DNA of 64,000 nucleotides from Oasisia sp. SBJ-2009 (lineage: Eukaryota; Annelida; Polychaeta; Sabellida; Siboglinidae). This document shows, one piece after another, positions 1-14,500 of this stretch. The stretch covers positions 17,874,055 through 17,938,054 of the forward strand of contig OZ024854.1 of the NCBI GenBank assembly GCA_964017155.1, read 5' to 3'. Made by a program: the position numbers and the translations under genes. How positions within the stretch are numbered: position 1 is the first letter of the stretch; each line of letters opens with the position of its first letter. The notes beneath the pieces are model-generated. The model was not told where the DNA came from and did not search any database. It saw only the letters and a list, made by a program, of their open reading frames with translations.

Positions 1-539
1 TCATGGATCGAAATCTGTTAAATGTCTAATAATATTCGACCTACCAATAGACATCCTGATAATTCTTTTCAAAACCGTAATCTCCAAGAAAAAACACTTT
101 GTCTGCCTTCAGCAGGAAATGTGCGAGTTTGATGTCAATCAGCGCTTCCGGTTGAAGGGGAATATTTACAATAGTCCACGGTTGAACGAATGTTGCGTAT
201 TCTGATGTGGTCGCTGGACCGTGTCCACGATGTCCAGTGGTTGATTGTGGCTGTGTGTCTGGTTATCGCCTGGAAGTGGTTTATGGGCTGACAAAATGAA
301 TTTTACATTGTGTAGAACAAGATAGCGTGTTTTGATGAGCATCTGCCAGAGTAGAACGTGACAGGAAGAAGCGTAGATTCAAGTGGAGATATTGGAAATT
401 AACAGAGTTTAGGTGGCTAATTGGATTCTGCTGGTGGTTTCCAAAGTACTTTGATGTTAGTAATTACTGATGTAGCGGGTAAGTAAGATTACTCCCCCAG
501 GCCTCTCTGTCAGCCTCATCTGTCCTAGTCTGGCTGTCT

Positions 540-693
540 TCTGTGTGTCTGTCTGTCTATCTGTTTGTTTGGCTGTACGTCTGTTTGCTTTGTCTGTGTG
601 TCTGTGTGTCTGTGTGTCTGTGTGTCTGTCTGTGTGTCTGTCTGTCTGTGTGTCTGTCTGTGTGTCTGTCTGTCTGGCTGTCTGTCTGTCTGT

Positions 694-764
<71 letters not shown>

Positions 765-908
765 TTTGGGTGTCTAGTTGTCTGTCAATATGTCTGTAAA
801 TCTGGCCATCCATCCATCTATCTTTTTACCATTCATCTGTTCCATGCATCCAACCATCTACCGTCCGTCCGTCCGTCCGTCCGTCCGTCCGTCCGTCCGT
901 CCGTCCGT

Positions 909-940
<32 letters not shown>

Positions 941-1010
941 CAGTCAGTCAGTCAGTCAGTCCGTCAATCAGTCCGTCAATCAGTCCATGTATTTCTGTTT
1001 GTCCATCCAT
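540..1010. repeat. Compound tetranucleotide microsatellites
   Basis: Successive blocks of TGTC/TGTG, then CTGG (about 690-765), then CGTC (about 861-916) and CAGT (about 917-960). The long open frames here on both strands (Cys/Val/Leu, Trp-Leu-Ala-Gly, Pro-Ser-Val-Arg repeats) are products of the repeats, not genes. Confidence 0.9.
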
Positions 1011-1690
1011 CTGTCTCTCCATCCATCCGTCCGTACCAACCACCGGACCCTTATCCATGGTGTATATGTCAAGGTGTGTCTGTCCATGTCTGTCTGTCAC
1101 CCTGTGACCCTGTCTGTCCACCAGTCCCCCGTCTCACACTGGCCACACTGTGTGGTGTTGGCACTGATATTCATCATTGACACAAAAACTGTCTTTGCCT
1201 CTTGGTGGTTATTTCCATCGCATTGTTTGTGCGCGGCTGACATAATTCCATTAGAAACACAGAACCATTATTGGGTTACCGTTTCAGATAAACACGAACC
1301 ATCTGACGTGGTAATTCATCGCGTTGGTCTCTCAGAGTTTGTTGTGACTTGGAGTCATAACTCCTTGCATGCATGCAGTAGACGCTGGTTAGACAAAGGT
1401 TCAATGATAGAATATTTGCCTGTCGACCAGCAAATGTAGGCTTCTGGATGTGTGAGTGGTGTCTGTCATTGGAGAGATTCCAAGTTCAAATCCTTGGGCA
1501 TATGTCTGTAAGGACTGTGAGTTTGGGCAAATGTTTTCAGACACAAAAAACTAATTTTGTTGTACAGTTTCTTTTTGAACAGATGAGAATTTAATTACTT
1601 ATATATGCATGTAAATCAGTTTAACACAAATAAAATATATATACACATGTAAGTATAATAATAAAAAAATCTTACATATACCTACTGTAG

Positions 1691-1865
<175 letters not shown>

Positions 1866-2469
1866 AAATATGGTAAAAACTATAGTTTCTTTTTCTATAC
1901 AAATCATTTAATTTTCCCAACTCACTCGTGTTACCATGATGACAGTTTTGTGGAGTGCAGAAAAATATATGACATCATCAGGCGCATTCAGCAGCTGCGA
2001 GGATAAGTCTCTGTGTTGATGTTTGCACAGTCTCAGACTGAGTCTCCGAGTCAGGTTACTGGGGAGCAACGATCGCCATGCCAGGCCTCTCTCACATAGA
2101 GGCCATAACTCTGCTGACTATATGGTGTGACCTGAAATAATGGGAATCATATGCACTGCACAGCTTGCCATGGCAATCAGGAAGAGCCACTCACTTGGGC
2201 CACTCAGAACGGCCTGATTTATGTTATCACCATGGCAACGCTGACCAGGAATCTTTGGCGTGTGTCGGGGTCTGGTGGCCCCACCTGGTGAATGAACTGG
2301 AACTAAGATATCACTGCAGATTCTGGTAGTCAGCCGGTTGCATGTATTTGTTATGTAGAATATGTGTATTGTTATAAATAACTGTAGTAGATTTTCGTCG
2401 TACTGCTTTTCCTACTTGGGCAGGTCATAATGTTCATATGTTAATGATTGTGTCTTGTTTGGTCTTCAG

Positions 2470-2575
2470 TGACTTCGCCGCCACGTTTTACCAACGTCTC
2501 TAAGAAGGAGATTGCCTACAAGGTGGGAGAGAGGGTGGAGTTGCCATGCAAGGCACAGTCAGACCCAGAACCCAC
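2470..2575 (+). CDS. Nrg: Neuroglian exon: Ig1, first half
   Basis: Acceptor ggtcttcag, donor gtgagt; enters in phase 1 and leaves in phase 2. Encodes [20 protein letters not shown] and then ELPCKA with the first Ig cysteine. The SPPRFT start and the next exon's YEW strand match the first Ig domain of L1-family proteins, so only the leader is missing. Confidence 0.88.
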
Positions 2576-5500
2576 GTGAGTGTTTACAGGCCCAGCTTGT
2601 GTGCACATGTCTGTTACAGGTGACCTGTTGTATATGATCTATGTGCTGTGAGAGATGACCTCAGCCTGACCTGCATCTATATGTGTTGACCTGTCTTGTA
2701 TCTGTACAAGTTGAGTTAACCTGTGTCTGTATAGTTTGACCTGTTCTCTGTCTTGTATATGTTGAGTTTACCCATGTCTATAAACGTTGGCCTGTCTGTA
2801 ATCTCTGTATGAGTTGAGTTAACCTCTATCTGTATAAATTGACATGTCCTGTGTCTGTATTAATTGACATGTCCTGTGTCTGTATTAATTGAGATGTCCT
2901 GTGTCTGTATAAATTCACATGTTCTGTGTCTGTATTAATTGACATGTCCTGTGTCTGTATGAATTGACATGTCCTGTGTCTGTATTGATTGACCTGTCCT
3001 GTGTCTTTATGGATTGATCTGTCCTGTGTCTGTACAGTATGAGTTCAGCTGACTTGTCTCGTGTCTGTATATATTTCCTTGTACTGGCCTGTTTGAGTTT
3101 GACCTGTCCGCATGCCTGTACATGTTGACCTGTGACCTATAACCTATGACCTGTGCAGGTATGAGTGGCAGAAGGACGGTGAGCCTCTGGACATCACCTC
3201 CCCAGACTTCCAGCGGGAGCCCGGCACTGGGACCATCATCATTCCAGAGCCTATCTCTCGCCACGAGGGAATCTACCAGTGCTTCGCCAAGAACATGTAC
3301 GGTACAGCCGTTGGACTGAAGACCATGCTCAAGAAAGCCAGTAAGTGGGCCTGTGTTGATGGCCTCAAATAACATCAACAATCTGACATATCTTTCCTTC
3401 TAAAAAACGTGTAGTTCTGATAATGTATATCATTGAAACTCCTCGTCAGTAATTCTGGTATCATAATCAGTTAAAAAAATTATAGCGTAAATTTGAAAGT
3501 AAACAGATTATTTAGGTTACTTGACATCGTTTAATGCTATCATCAAGAACCAGGTTAATTTCAAATTATAATTTCATATAACTTTGTTGGGAATAATATC
3601 GAGGGATCATTTCACTAACATCCTTATGGGCTATGCGCACAATGTTTACCTTTAAAAATGACCTAAAATAAAAGCGACCTAATGTACTGAAAACTGTCAC
3701 CAACTTGATGCGCTAGTGAACTCATAATGAAATGCTACTCTGGCAGTTGCCTTAAATGTACTGACGGAATAGTCAAGTCATGTTTTCCTTTGCAGCTCTC
3801 GCACCATTCCCAACGATGAAGGAACCCAAGGTCCATCACCCCACCATTGGAGAGCCCCTCGTGCTTCGCTGCAACCCTCCCTTTAGTTACCCCAAGGGCA
3901 TCCTGTATTGGGCGGAGTCGAAGCCCGGGGCCAAGATCAGTGCCATTGACAACTCAGCGCGAGTATCGCAGGACTTTGAAGGTACCCTTCCTCTCGATGA
4001 GGTGTCACACAAATGCATAGACGTCTCAAAGGAATTTATATGATTGAATATGGCTAAAATTACTTACTTTTTTCTATGCCACTTTTGTGAAATATCAAGA
4101 GTCAATTGGCATGTTGGCAATAGATAAGGAAAAGAAATGACAGAAACAATTAGGTTTTCAGAGTGTCACAATAGAATTGTGTACAATTAATTTTAATATA
4201 TAATTTGTTAAGCAGCACAATAATATGTAAGGTACATGTCAAAGTACTTCAAGTTGGCAAATGTAATGTTTTCTTATAAGACTGTTTTGTGTTTTAACTG
4301 TATTCCATTTGTTTCAGAACTCCATTTCGTGGATGCATAACGAAAAAATGAAAATGTTTTATATTAGTCATTTTGCACACAGCATTCGTCATGTGTACAT
4401 TTATTAAGATTGTTAATTAGAATATAGGAACAGTTATTTATCAGTCCAGCTGCAAATCAAATTCAAACTGTATGGTTATTTCTCCAAAGTCACTGCCTAT
4501 TTAAACTGTGCATATTCAAAAAAGATTTGCTTTTAAGTCTATTTTTATATTTAATGGAAAGCAAGTTTAGCATGAAAGGGATTTCAACAAAAAAATGCAA
4601 TAATGGCATCATCGATGTTACGTAAATGATGATGAGGATTTCCATTTCAGGCAACCTATATTTTACGAATGTTGAGACAAAAGACAGGACGGATGGCGAT
4701 GGCTACGTCTGTATTGTCAATAATGAAAATCTGCGCTCACTCTCAAAGGGTGATGACGAAAAAATATACCCAGTGTCATCTCCAGGTACCAATTGACTGC
4801 CACCATCTCGGTGGGCGAGGTTGCTGTGTGCTGTGTTTTGTAATGCAAATGTCAAATCGGCATCGATCACTGGCAACACCCACCAGATGGCGCTTTAAAA
4901 GTCCCTGTCTCAAAGTCTCCGATATTTTAGTTGTATATCCAGCAGTTTACTCCATTGCCGTTTTAGTAATTTTCTGTCGTGAAAGATGCAAAAATAAATT
5001 GGTAACTCGAAAATTATTTTCAAAGGAAACAAAAAACCGCAAAATCTTGCAGACGAAACAGTGGTTGACTTTGACACCTGGACGTGTTACCAGCGCCCCC
5101 TGGTGTTCGTTGCAATGCCCAGCGATCGGCAAACGTGTGTTAGCTAACCCCATGTGTGAACGCTCTTGTCCTTTACCTCCCCAGGGAATCTGCACTTTTC
5201 TAATATTGTCAGCAATGACTCACGTGGGGGCGAGAAGTACGTGTGTATAGCAAATAATAACGACCTGCGGAGTATGGTGCAGGGCTATGATCAGAAGATC
5301 GCCCCACGGCAGTCGCCTACCGGTACGTATCAGCCCAGCCTTTGTAGCTCGCCTGTAGATACCACCGTTGGGCATGACACTAATGTATGTCCCGAATCGG
5401 GGTAAATTCAACGGAAATTATGGCATGGTAAAGATTATTGACCCGTTTCATTATTCATCCTTTCAATTAAAACGGACGTATCTGTTGGGAATTATACAAG

Positions 5501-8500
5501 TAACCTCCCATATGTTCTTGTATAAATTAAGTCTACGTACCGTTGATTCCTTGGCTTATCTATGTTAAATTTGCATAAACTGGGTTAATATTTATTTATA
5601 TCCTTCCAATGGTTTTGTTATTGGTTAACATTCAAGATATTGGCTAAATTGCTTGGAATGATTAAAAAAGTTCATGAAGTGTACAATTTCTATAGTGACG
5701 ATGGTTGATTAACTGTGCTGGTCAATGTCAGACACAAACTATCAACTTACTGTCAACAAATCTGGAATGTACTGATGGATTTTTGTCAAAATTGGATAAC
5801 GTTTCCAGTTTTGATTAAATATCGACACGATGTGCCTCTAGTTTTAGTGTATAGCCGCTTCGCAGAGAAAACAAACATGGCATGTTGCATTTAGAATTCA
5901 CAAACGTAGATGTTTAAGCATGGTCCTTTTTCGGTCTCATCGGTACTTCCGCTGGCTTACGTGTACTGTAGTCGTATTTACATTGGTTTCTCAATAATTT
6001 GCTTTCCTGTGTGCATTGTGTGCTGTGACAGTGACACAGATGTTTCGTTTTTATTTTTATCTGACGGGTTAAATCAAATCACAATATTTCATCCCCAATA
6101 AGATGACCGTGAACAAACTCAAACTACTACACTAACAAGTAACAACCCCCCCTCCCTCCCCCCACCCCCACCCCCCACCCTCCACCACCAGAAGTGTGAT
6201 TAACCTTGCATGAAAGGCACTAAGGAAGGAAGACCTCGGCTATCGGTACGTAGAACTTGGGACACAAGCAAATACTCATCACAGTGGTAAGTAAGTGGGA
6301 TACATTAACCCTTATGCTGCTGGAAACCAGCTGCATGTTCTCTCCCTTCCATGTGTCTCCCAGAGGCGGGAATCCGGGGTTAATGGAACAAAGATAGAGT
6401 TTCCACTTTAGCTCACATACAATGAAATATTCACATTTATGCGTAACAAATTGTGTCTAGTTCACTGGTAGTTACCGTTTTATATCTGACGTTTTATACG
6501 CCAAGACTTTAGATGATCATGAATGTTTTAATTGCATAATTCCTCCAAAAAGCATTATGCAGTCTTATAATGTAAAAAATAATTTCTGGAAACTGACCCA
6601 CTAAACAACTTAAAACTAAATTTTGACAAGGATGTTTTCATCATGTAAACTTATTGTTACAAAATAATGATAACATATTAATGCAGCTTTTTAGCTATGC
6701 AGTACAGGGCTGTACTCATATGTAAACTGCCATAATTCACTAAGTCTTGCTATGCGGTTCTTGTACATTTTTGCTTCACTCTTTTGCAAACCAACAGAAT
6801 TAATGCTGCTTAGTCTATACTTACTGACATTGTGACAGGGGCCAGGAAAATGTTTTTGTTGCAAAGAAAGTACCAGAGTAACAAATATTTTGGTAAGACA
6901 ACATAGATTCATGAGGTGCTGTCATTGTAACAGTATAAGTAAACAAAAGTAATGAAAATAGACTAATGAATGATTGAACTAAACATGGAAACATGGAAAC
7001 TGGAAAATTGGATGTTTGAATAAAAAAAAAGAGTAAGTTTAGCTAACTAAATTGAAAAAGAAGACTGGCTGCCCAAATTTATAATAAAAAGAAAACATTT
7101 GATGGTATATTTTAGTAGCCCACATTGGAAAATAGATTTGAGTTGAGGATGTGAGTTATTGTGGACGTCATTGTATTTGATTGCTAATGTAACTGTGTTA
7201 GACCTGGGAGACTGTATGTTCACATTGTATGTTCACATTGTGCTTGTCGTTCATAACGTCGTCCTGTGTTGCTATGTTTGCATTATGTCCAAATCCTGCG
7301 TCAAAACAAAACAGAAATTTACAACGGTAGTGCATGTGGTGCATGTCCACCAACATTAGGAGAAAGTAAAACCTATTAAAAGCATCACTCGTGCATGGAT
7401 CTAATACAAATGTAGTAAAGGATATAGATTTTTTAATGTTTATGCACTTTGGAATTTGTCTTGAAACAGTTTGTAATTATTGTTGTTGGATATAAATCAA
7501 TTGTTATAGTTTGAAGTTTAATTTTCTCTCGTGTGGCTTAAAGAGAACAATATGTATTGTTCTGCTTTTTCAAAATTTGGTAGTCAAAATTAATAATGGA
7601 AAATTTTTGACGGTTGTGATGTCAGATTCGAAATCAAGTACAAGTAACATAGAGCAAGGGGCAAGATGTATCAAGTAACATAGAGCAAGGGGCAAGATGT
7701 ATCAAGTAACATAGAGCAAGGGGCAAGATGTATCAAGTAACATAGAGCAAGGGGCAAGATATATCAAGCATTGAAGTTTTGGTTTGACGCGGATTTATGT
7801 CAAGTAGTTTTGTCTGTGGTGTCGGTATTTTTGGAATGTATATATCTTGTAAATATTTGGTGCTGTGCCCTCGAATCAGGGGGATGATTTCTGAGGTCAG
7901 ATTCACATGAAGTCTGTAGATAGACTTACCCCTTTCTTATGTATTCCCAGCTACATGTAATTTTCAAGTGAGTAGATGAATTATTTTGTTACAACAAAAA
8001 GTGTTTGCTCTACATAAAAAGTTATGAATTCATTATTTCAAAATACAATTTTACACAATCTGACCCCTGGACCCCCTGGACAGAGCCGTCATTGTTGAAG
8101 GACATGATATGTCTACTTTCTGCTTTGCTCATAGAAAGTGGCGTCTGTTTGGAAGGACGACGTCCCTATAAACGGTTTTTCTGTATAAAGGTGTCTTGTC
8201 ATTAAAGTGCTATGTAAACTAACACTTTCATTCTGTTGATAACATTCCAAAAACGGCAAATTCCCAGGTTAAGTTATTTAATTTGTTTTGATTTATTCGG
8301 TCTCATGATTGCAAATAAATAAATTATTATTACATCTTTTTTTACACTTTCAGATATTTCAAGAAATCTGGTTTAATTTTCTGGACTGATTTGATAAAGT
8401 TACCATATGCATTGGTTTGTTTGTTTGCTGAATAAATACAAAATTGACTACACTGATAACTTTGGCACCATATCACCGACCTTTATACAAAACACCATGC

Positions 8501-11500
8501 ATCAGAAATGCAATGCAGATAGAGATATTTTTATATCCCTGTCACAAATTATTTCACTCTTTTTAGTATATTTTTTGCCTGGTGATAGATAGAACGATGA
8601 GCCAGACTTACAGGAGTGAAGTGCTGTGAGTTATTGCGTGTTCCACTTCAGAACCTCCAGAAACAATGCGTCCAAGTGTGATGTGGACATCACAGGCAAT
8701 GACGGTCGCCATTAAGGGTGAAAATCTCCACCTCAAATGCATCTTTGCTGGATAGTAAGTGTGACGTGTTTCTATATAATCCCTGTCTTTGTCATATAGA
8801 TTTACCTTGTCCCTTGTAGAGTTGGGTCCAAGTCACTGTGTTGTCTGTTCTGATCTTCTTGTCAGTTCCTTCCATGTCCCTGTCTCTTCCGCAGTGGTCA
8901 CCCATTTATGACCTTCCACAGGTCTTGTTTCCCGCTGTCTTCCCATCTCAGCCTCGCTCTTCCTGTTCTTCCTTTTCCCACCTCTTCTCCTTTCCCTGCT
9001 CTTTTTAGCAGTCTGTCGTTGCCCACTCCTTGCACATGTCCTGACCATCTCATTCTCATTCTGACTACTTTCTCCTTCTGGTCATCAAGTCTCTGTCATA
9101 AAGCATTCATATGTGCTGGATGCTTGCACAGTGTCATGCCACCTGTGTCAAGTTAAATAAATATGACTTTAAAATGTAATAATGTCACATACGTAGGTGT
9201 CCTAATGGTAAACTTACTATGTGGCATACACGATGAAGCCAAGTACAGTTTTACCCTGTCACATGTACATCGTTCTACTCCAGTTTACGATATGTCACGT
9301 ATGTAGTCCTACCCAGTTTAACTGATATCACGTACGTAGCCATATCCAAAGACACCCTAACCCATATATATCTACAACCAATTGATCTTATGTCCTGTGG
9401 TAAGACCCTGAAGTATGTAGTGTCAAATTACTCAGCTTACCTCATATCCTATATATTATATCTCACCATACCCTACATCAGTACAAAAAACAACTTACCC
9501 AAATCATTTATAAAGTGGTGTACTGTCTCACCTTACATCACATTTATCCACCTCTCTACCTGCCCTATATCTCATGGCCACTGTCCCAATTTATTCGACG
9601 TCACTAGCATTGCTGTAACCCGACTTCCCCTATGTGGTGTGTAGCCCTACCCCGACCGTGAAGTGGCGTAGACTGGACGCCCGGATGCCACCAAAGGTCA
9701 ACCACACCAGCTTTGGTCAGGAGATTGTCATCATAAAAATTGACGAGAATGACTCGGGCAGATACGAGTGCTCTGCCACCCAGCCTGGACTCACCGATCC
9801 ACTGCGCAAAGAGTTCGTTGTCCGCGTCGAATGTAAGTATTCCCGCTTCAAGGCCTCAAGTGAGGGATCTTTTATTATTACCTCAGACCATAAACCTTTT
9901 TTTTATTAAGAGATTCGGGTACATATGTTGGTAATTTTAAAAGCATTTCATCATTTAACAAACATTGAAGTAATTATTTTATTGTGTGCAAAACTCGTGT
10001 GTCAAGGATGAAATTGTATTTTTATCCTTAATCCATATTTATCCAAATCTTGTTTATATTGATTATTTATTATTTGTTTTAACTCATTAACATAAATATA
10101 TTTGTATTATTTATTTGCACAGTTTAAAACTTATTATTTTAAAGCATAATATTAATTCAGTCTGATATTTTGTGTGTGTGACTGCATTAATACGTAATTG
10201 TATTCGTGGGAGTGTAACCTGAAACAACAGTACTTGTGTTGTGTCGCAGCGATGCCATTCTGGATGGACGCTCCAGAGGATGTGAACTCATCGGAGGAGG
10301 AAGACGCAGAGTTCCACTGCAAGGCAGGGGGCGTGCCCAACCCCGACATCAAGTGGTCCATCAATGGCATCCCCATTGAAGGTGTGGTAACTCCACCCTC
10401 ATCCCAACCCCTTCTCACCACCCTCATCCTAAACCTTTTCGTGCCCAACCCATTCTGGTTGCCTTCATTTGCAACACTTTCCTGCCACCTGAATCTAAAA
10501 TGTTTACCACAATCCTTATCCCAACCCTTTCCCACCACCCTCATTCCCAACCCTTTCCCGCCACCCTCATTCCCAACCCTTTCCCACAACCCTCATTCCC
10601 AACCATTTCCCGCCACCCTCATTCCCAACCATTTCCCACCACCCTCATTCCCAACCCTTTCCCGCCACCCTCATTCCCAACCCTTTCCCACAACCCTCAT
10701 TCCCAACCCTTTCCCGCCACCCTCATTCCCAACCATTTCCCACCACCCTCATTCCCAACCCTTTCCCGCCACCCTCATTCCCAACCCTTTCCCGCCACCC
10801 TCATTCCCAACCCTTTCCCACAACCCTCATTCCCAACCCTTTCCCGCCACCCTCATTCCCAACCATTTCCCACCACCCTCATTCCCAACCCTTTCCCACC
10901 ACCCTCATTCCCAACCCTTTCCCACCACCCTCATTCCCAACCCTTTCCCACCACCCTCATTCCCAACCCTTTCCCGCCACCCTCATTCCCAACCCTTTCC
11001 CACCACCCTCATTCCCAACCCTTTCCCACCACCCTCATTCCCAACCCTTTCCCACCACTCTCATCTCAACCCCACCCCGTCCCTTTATAACCGACACAAA
11101 TATCTTAAACTAAAGTTATTTATTAGAAAACTGCATTGTCAGATTTTTTCTTCTGAAAACTCCTTGTGTGTTGACACTGACATGACACTGACATGTCACT
11201 TGCTGTCACCAGAATTGCCGCACGACCCCCGTCGCACAGTCACAGAGCACAGTGTCACCTACCACAACCTGACGAAGACAGACGCCCAAGTGTTGCAATG
11301 TAACGCGACCAATAAACACGGCTACATCTTCGCCAATGCCTTCCTCAACGTGCTCGGTAAGTGGCGTCATCTACACATTAATACGCTTACTTTTGAGTTC
11401 TGTAAGTGCATTTTTCCCTGGCGCCAAGGTTCACCCGCCTATTGTATCTTTGTTCGTTTCTTTAGAGTGTTGAAAAATTTGAATAAAAATCTAGTTTTTA

Positions 11501-14500
11501 GTTATTTAGAGTGGAAGAAATTGGGAACCTACAAGATTGTTTCAGGAGCAACAGAAGTTTCCGTCTGGCCAGTCAATGATGTTACTTTACCTCCAAGTCC
11601 CAAATATGGGCTACTACACTAATGGGTTCTTAAACACAAACTTGATATATAATAAAACACTTTTAAATGGATTCAGAGTTAGTTGCACAATTGCAAGCAC
11701 ATCTTCCATTGAGATTTACAAGGGAGACTTTTTCCGTTTATTCTTATACCCTCATGTTACCCCATCCTTATTAATTATTAACCATCTGTTGTCAGCTGAG
11801 CCACCCAGCTTCATTCAGGGCCCAGACTCAGTCAAGAAGGCTGCTCAGAAACAGGACGTTTCTCTGAAATGTCGCACATTTGGGGCCCCAAAACCTGTCA
11901 TCACATGGACGAAAGACGGCAAACCGATCGATGACGTGCACAGGATCCACGTGAAGAAGAACGGAGACCTGAAGATCAAGGTCAGAAATCAAGAATTGTG
12001 GACCCTAAAATGTATCTTAAAGTTGTCCTGTTCCCTGTTGTGCCTGCTGCCAATGGGGGATGACAAAGTCTGGTTTGGAAACAGTTTCTCAGATGTTTCA
12101 CACAACTTGCATACAAAAAGTTCCCTATTTTGCAGAGGGAGCTCGTGCAGGACTGCTAATGTGGCAGTTATAGTTAATGTCTTATAAGAAAAACTTCTGA
12201 TTAATTTCTGCATGAATTATATTGATGATGTTAATTTATGAACACTTTCAGAATGGTCACACAATATATTGTGTATGACGTGATATCTTGAACTGGGTCA
12301 TGTCAGCAGTGACATTTTGATGATGTCTGAGCATATGTCATGTCAGCAGTGACACTTTGAAGATGTATAACCATACATCATGTCAGAGGTGACACTTTGA
12401 AGATGTATGACCATACGTCATGTCAGCAGTGACACTTTGAAGATGTATGACCATACGTCATGTCAGAGGTGACACTTTGTAGATGTATGACCATACGTCA
12501 TATCAGCAGTGACACTTTGAAGATGTATGACCATACGTCATGTCAGCAGTGACACTTTGAAGATGTATGACCATACGTCATGTCAGCAGTGACACTTTGA
12601 AGATGTATGACCATACGTCATGTCAGCAGTGACACTTTGATGATGTCTGAGGATATGTCATTGTCAGCAGTGACATATTGATGACACCTGAGCCTATGTC
12701 ATGTCAGCAGTCAGTGACACTGTGATGTCTTATTTCAGGGAGTCATAGCAGAGGACAGGGGCATGTACAAATGTCACGCAAGGAACAAGTTTGGTGAAAT
12801 CGAAGCTCATGGCGAGCTGATTGTCAGGGGTGAGCACATTCATATTAGAGGGAATCTGAAAGCATCGGTTTGGGTTCACCCTTCTAAAAACGTTAACATA
12901 AACTAACCATTAATTGAGTTTAATTTATTTCACAGTCAATCTGTTGAATCAGAAAGTAAACGACAATGTCAGGGGAAAGGTAAGTTGGTAGTGAAAATTG
13001 TAAAAAGACTGATCATTTGAAAATCTGATGTGATGAACCTCTTCATTTCTAACCATTAGCAGTGAATCAAGAAAATTCTGCCACCAGCATACTAGAATAT
13101 TACTATTGGAGACACATATAAAGAGCACTGTTGGGTTGTTATGTTATGTTTCCTATGCAGCCATAAAGTGTGACATTAACAAAGTTTTTAATAATAAAGG
13201 TGGATAGTAATGCACCAATAAAACAGGTGGTAATCAGAAATAATGCGTTCCCCTTCCAGAAGCGACACAGATTGTGCCGGGCATACTAAAAGACAAAGAG
13301 GTGAACGCAACGGCGAAAGTCGAATTCAGCTGTCAAGCCACCACGGATCCCGCAGAACAGTCGAAACTGCGGATCGAGTGGAAGAGAAACGGTCAGACGA
13401 TCGACTACGAGCAGGAGGGGCGGATCTCAAAGAACATGGCCGACAACTCTCTGACCATCTCCCAGGCCATGGTGAGCGACACCGCCGCGTACACCTGTGT
13501 CGCCAGCAACGGACTCGATTCAGATGAATTCACGGTCCAACTGACAGTCAAAGGTGAGTCTTCTCCTCGTTACGGTTCAGTGGTTTTGAGTATTACATAG
13601 TGACACTTAGCTAAGGTAGACAGCGGTGCTTGGCGAGTAGGGCAAGGCTGGTCACCCGAGTTAAAGTGTTTGAAAATTTGGTTACAATGTCTCAGTGTGT
13701 CCTGTAAATAGGTCGTGTGCTTATGCAACGAAATGCTGGCATTTGGCACAGCCTTTTGATATATTGTTCCCCTCATTTCTCCAACCCTCGGATGAAATTT
13801 AAAGAAGTCTAAATGTAGGAACCATCCCAGCTAGGTCACATGCACAATTTCGGCTCAATACATGCAAAACTGAGGTAGATGTGGATCCACACACATACAG
13901 ACAGACAGAGAAACAGTGTTTTATAATAATATTCTATGGTCTAGCTACTTGCACAATTTCCTTAGCGAATCCCAAAGAATATGGGAAGGAATAAAATATA
14001 GAAATACAATTTAGAAAAATAATTCAATGTTAGGACAAAGAATAGTAAAAAATAAATTGTGTTTATATGCACAGCTTCTTTCAACGTTTACATGTAGTAA
14101 ATGCAAAGTAGGTTAAAAGTAGCAAATTATATTTAAAGGTAAAAGTGATAAATATGTAATTAGCAAATGTTAATATTTAAAGTCATATAAAGAAGTAAAA
14201 TTTGAAGGAAGCTAGAGTAGAAAATTATGATAAAATGTTAAAGCAGAATTATTTGAAACAAATTATTTGAAAATTGGTAACTTCTCATTTCTTGTTGTCA
14301 AAGTAATCCAAGCGTATGCATTAGGTTTTACATCGGGTGGAGTTAAGTCTAATGTCAAGTAAAACTTGATCGAATCGGTTGTTTCCAGCTATGGTGGAAT
14401 AGACTTGCAAAAATCAGAATAATTCCAAATTATTTATCAACATGTCTTTGTATTTGGCAAAGTTCACACAGATGCTTCTCTCTGGTTTTGTAATGTATCC

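Larger units (their letters stand above)
11545..13935 (+). repeat. Segmental duplication source block (Ig5-Ig6 exons), inverted copy at 60.1-62.3 kb
   Basis: Intron sequence starting near caacagaagtttccgtctgg, the three Ig5-Ig6 exons and part of the next intron all match, in order, the reverse complement of about 60130-62265. Similarity fades at about 11545 and 13935. Copy exon lengths are identical (185, 91 and 294 nt). Confidence 0.9.

Noticed and set aside
1440..1560. Another tRNA-derived SINE (gttcaaatcc near 1490)
   Set aside because: Only a B-box-like motif; no convincing A box at the right spacing and no body match to the 15.7-kb SINE.
4669..5250. 193-codon open frame across the Ig2 variants
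   Set aside because: It reads variant a and the intron in a different frame; the homologous frame with consistent phases is the one annotated.
10152..11622. 474-codon open frame and neighbours around the 24-bp array
   Set aside because: It fuses the Ig4 exon, intron repeats and the next exon region; splice signals clearly place exons at 10250-10381 and 11213-11356.
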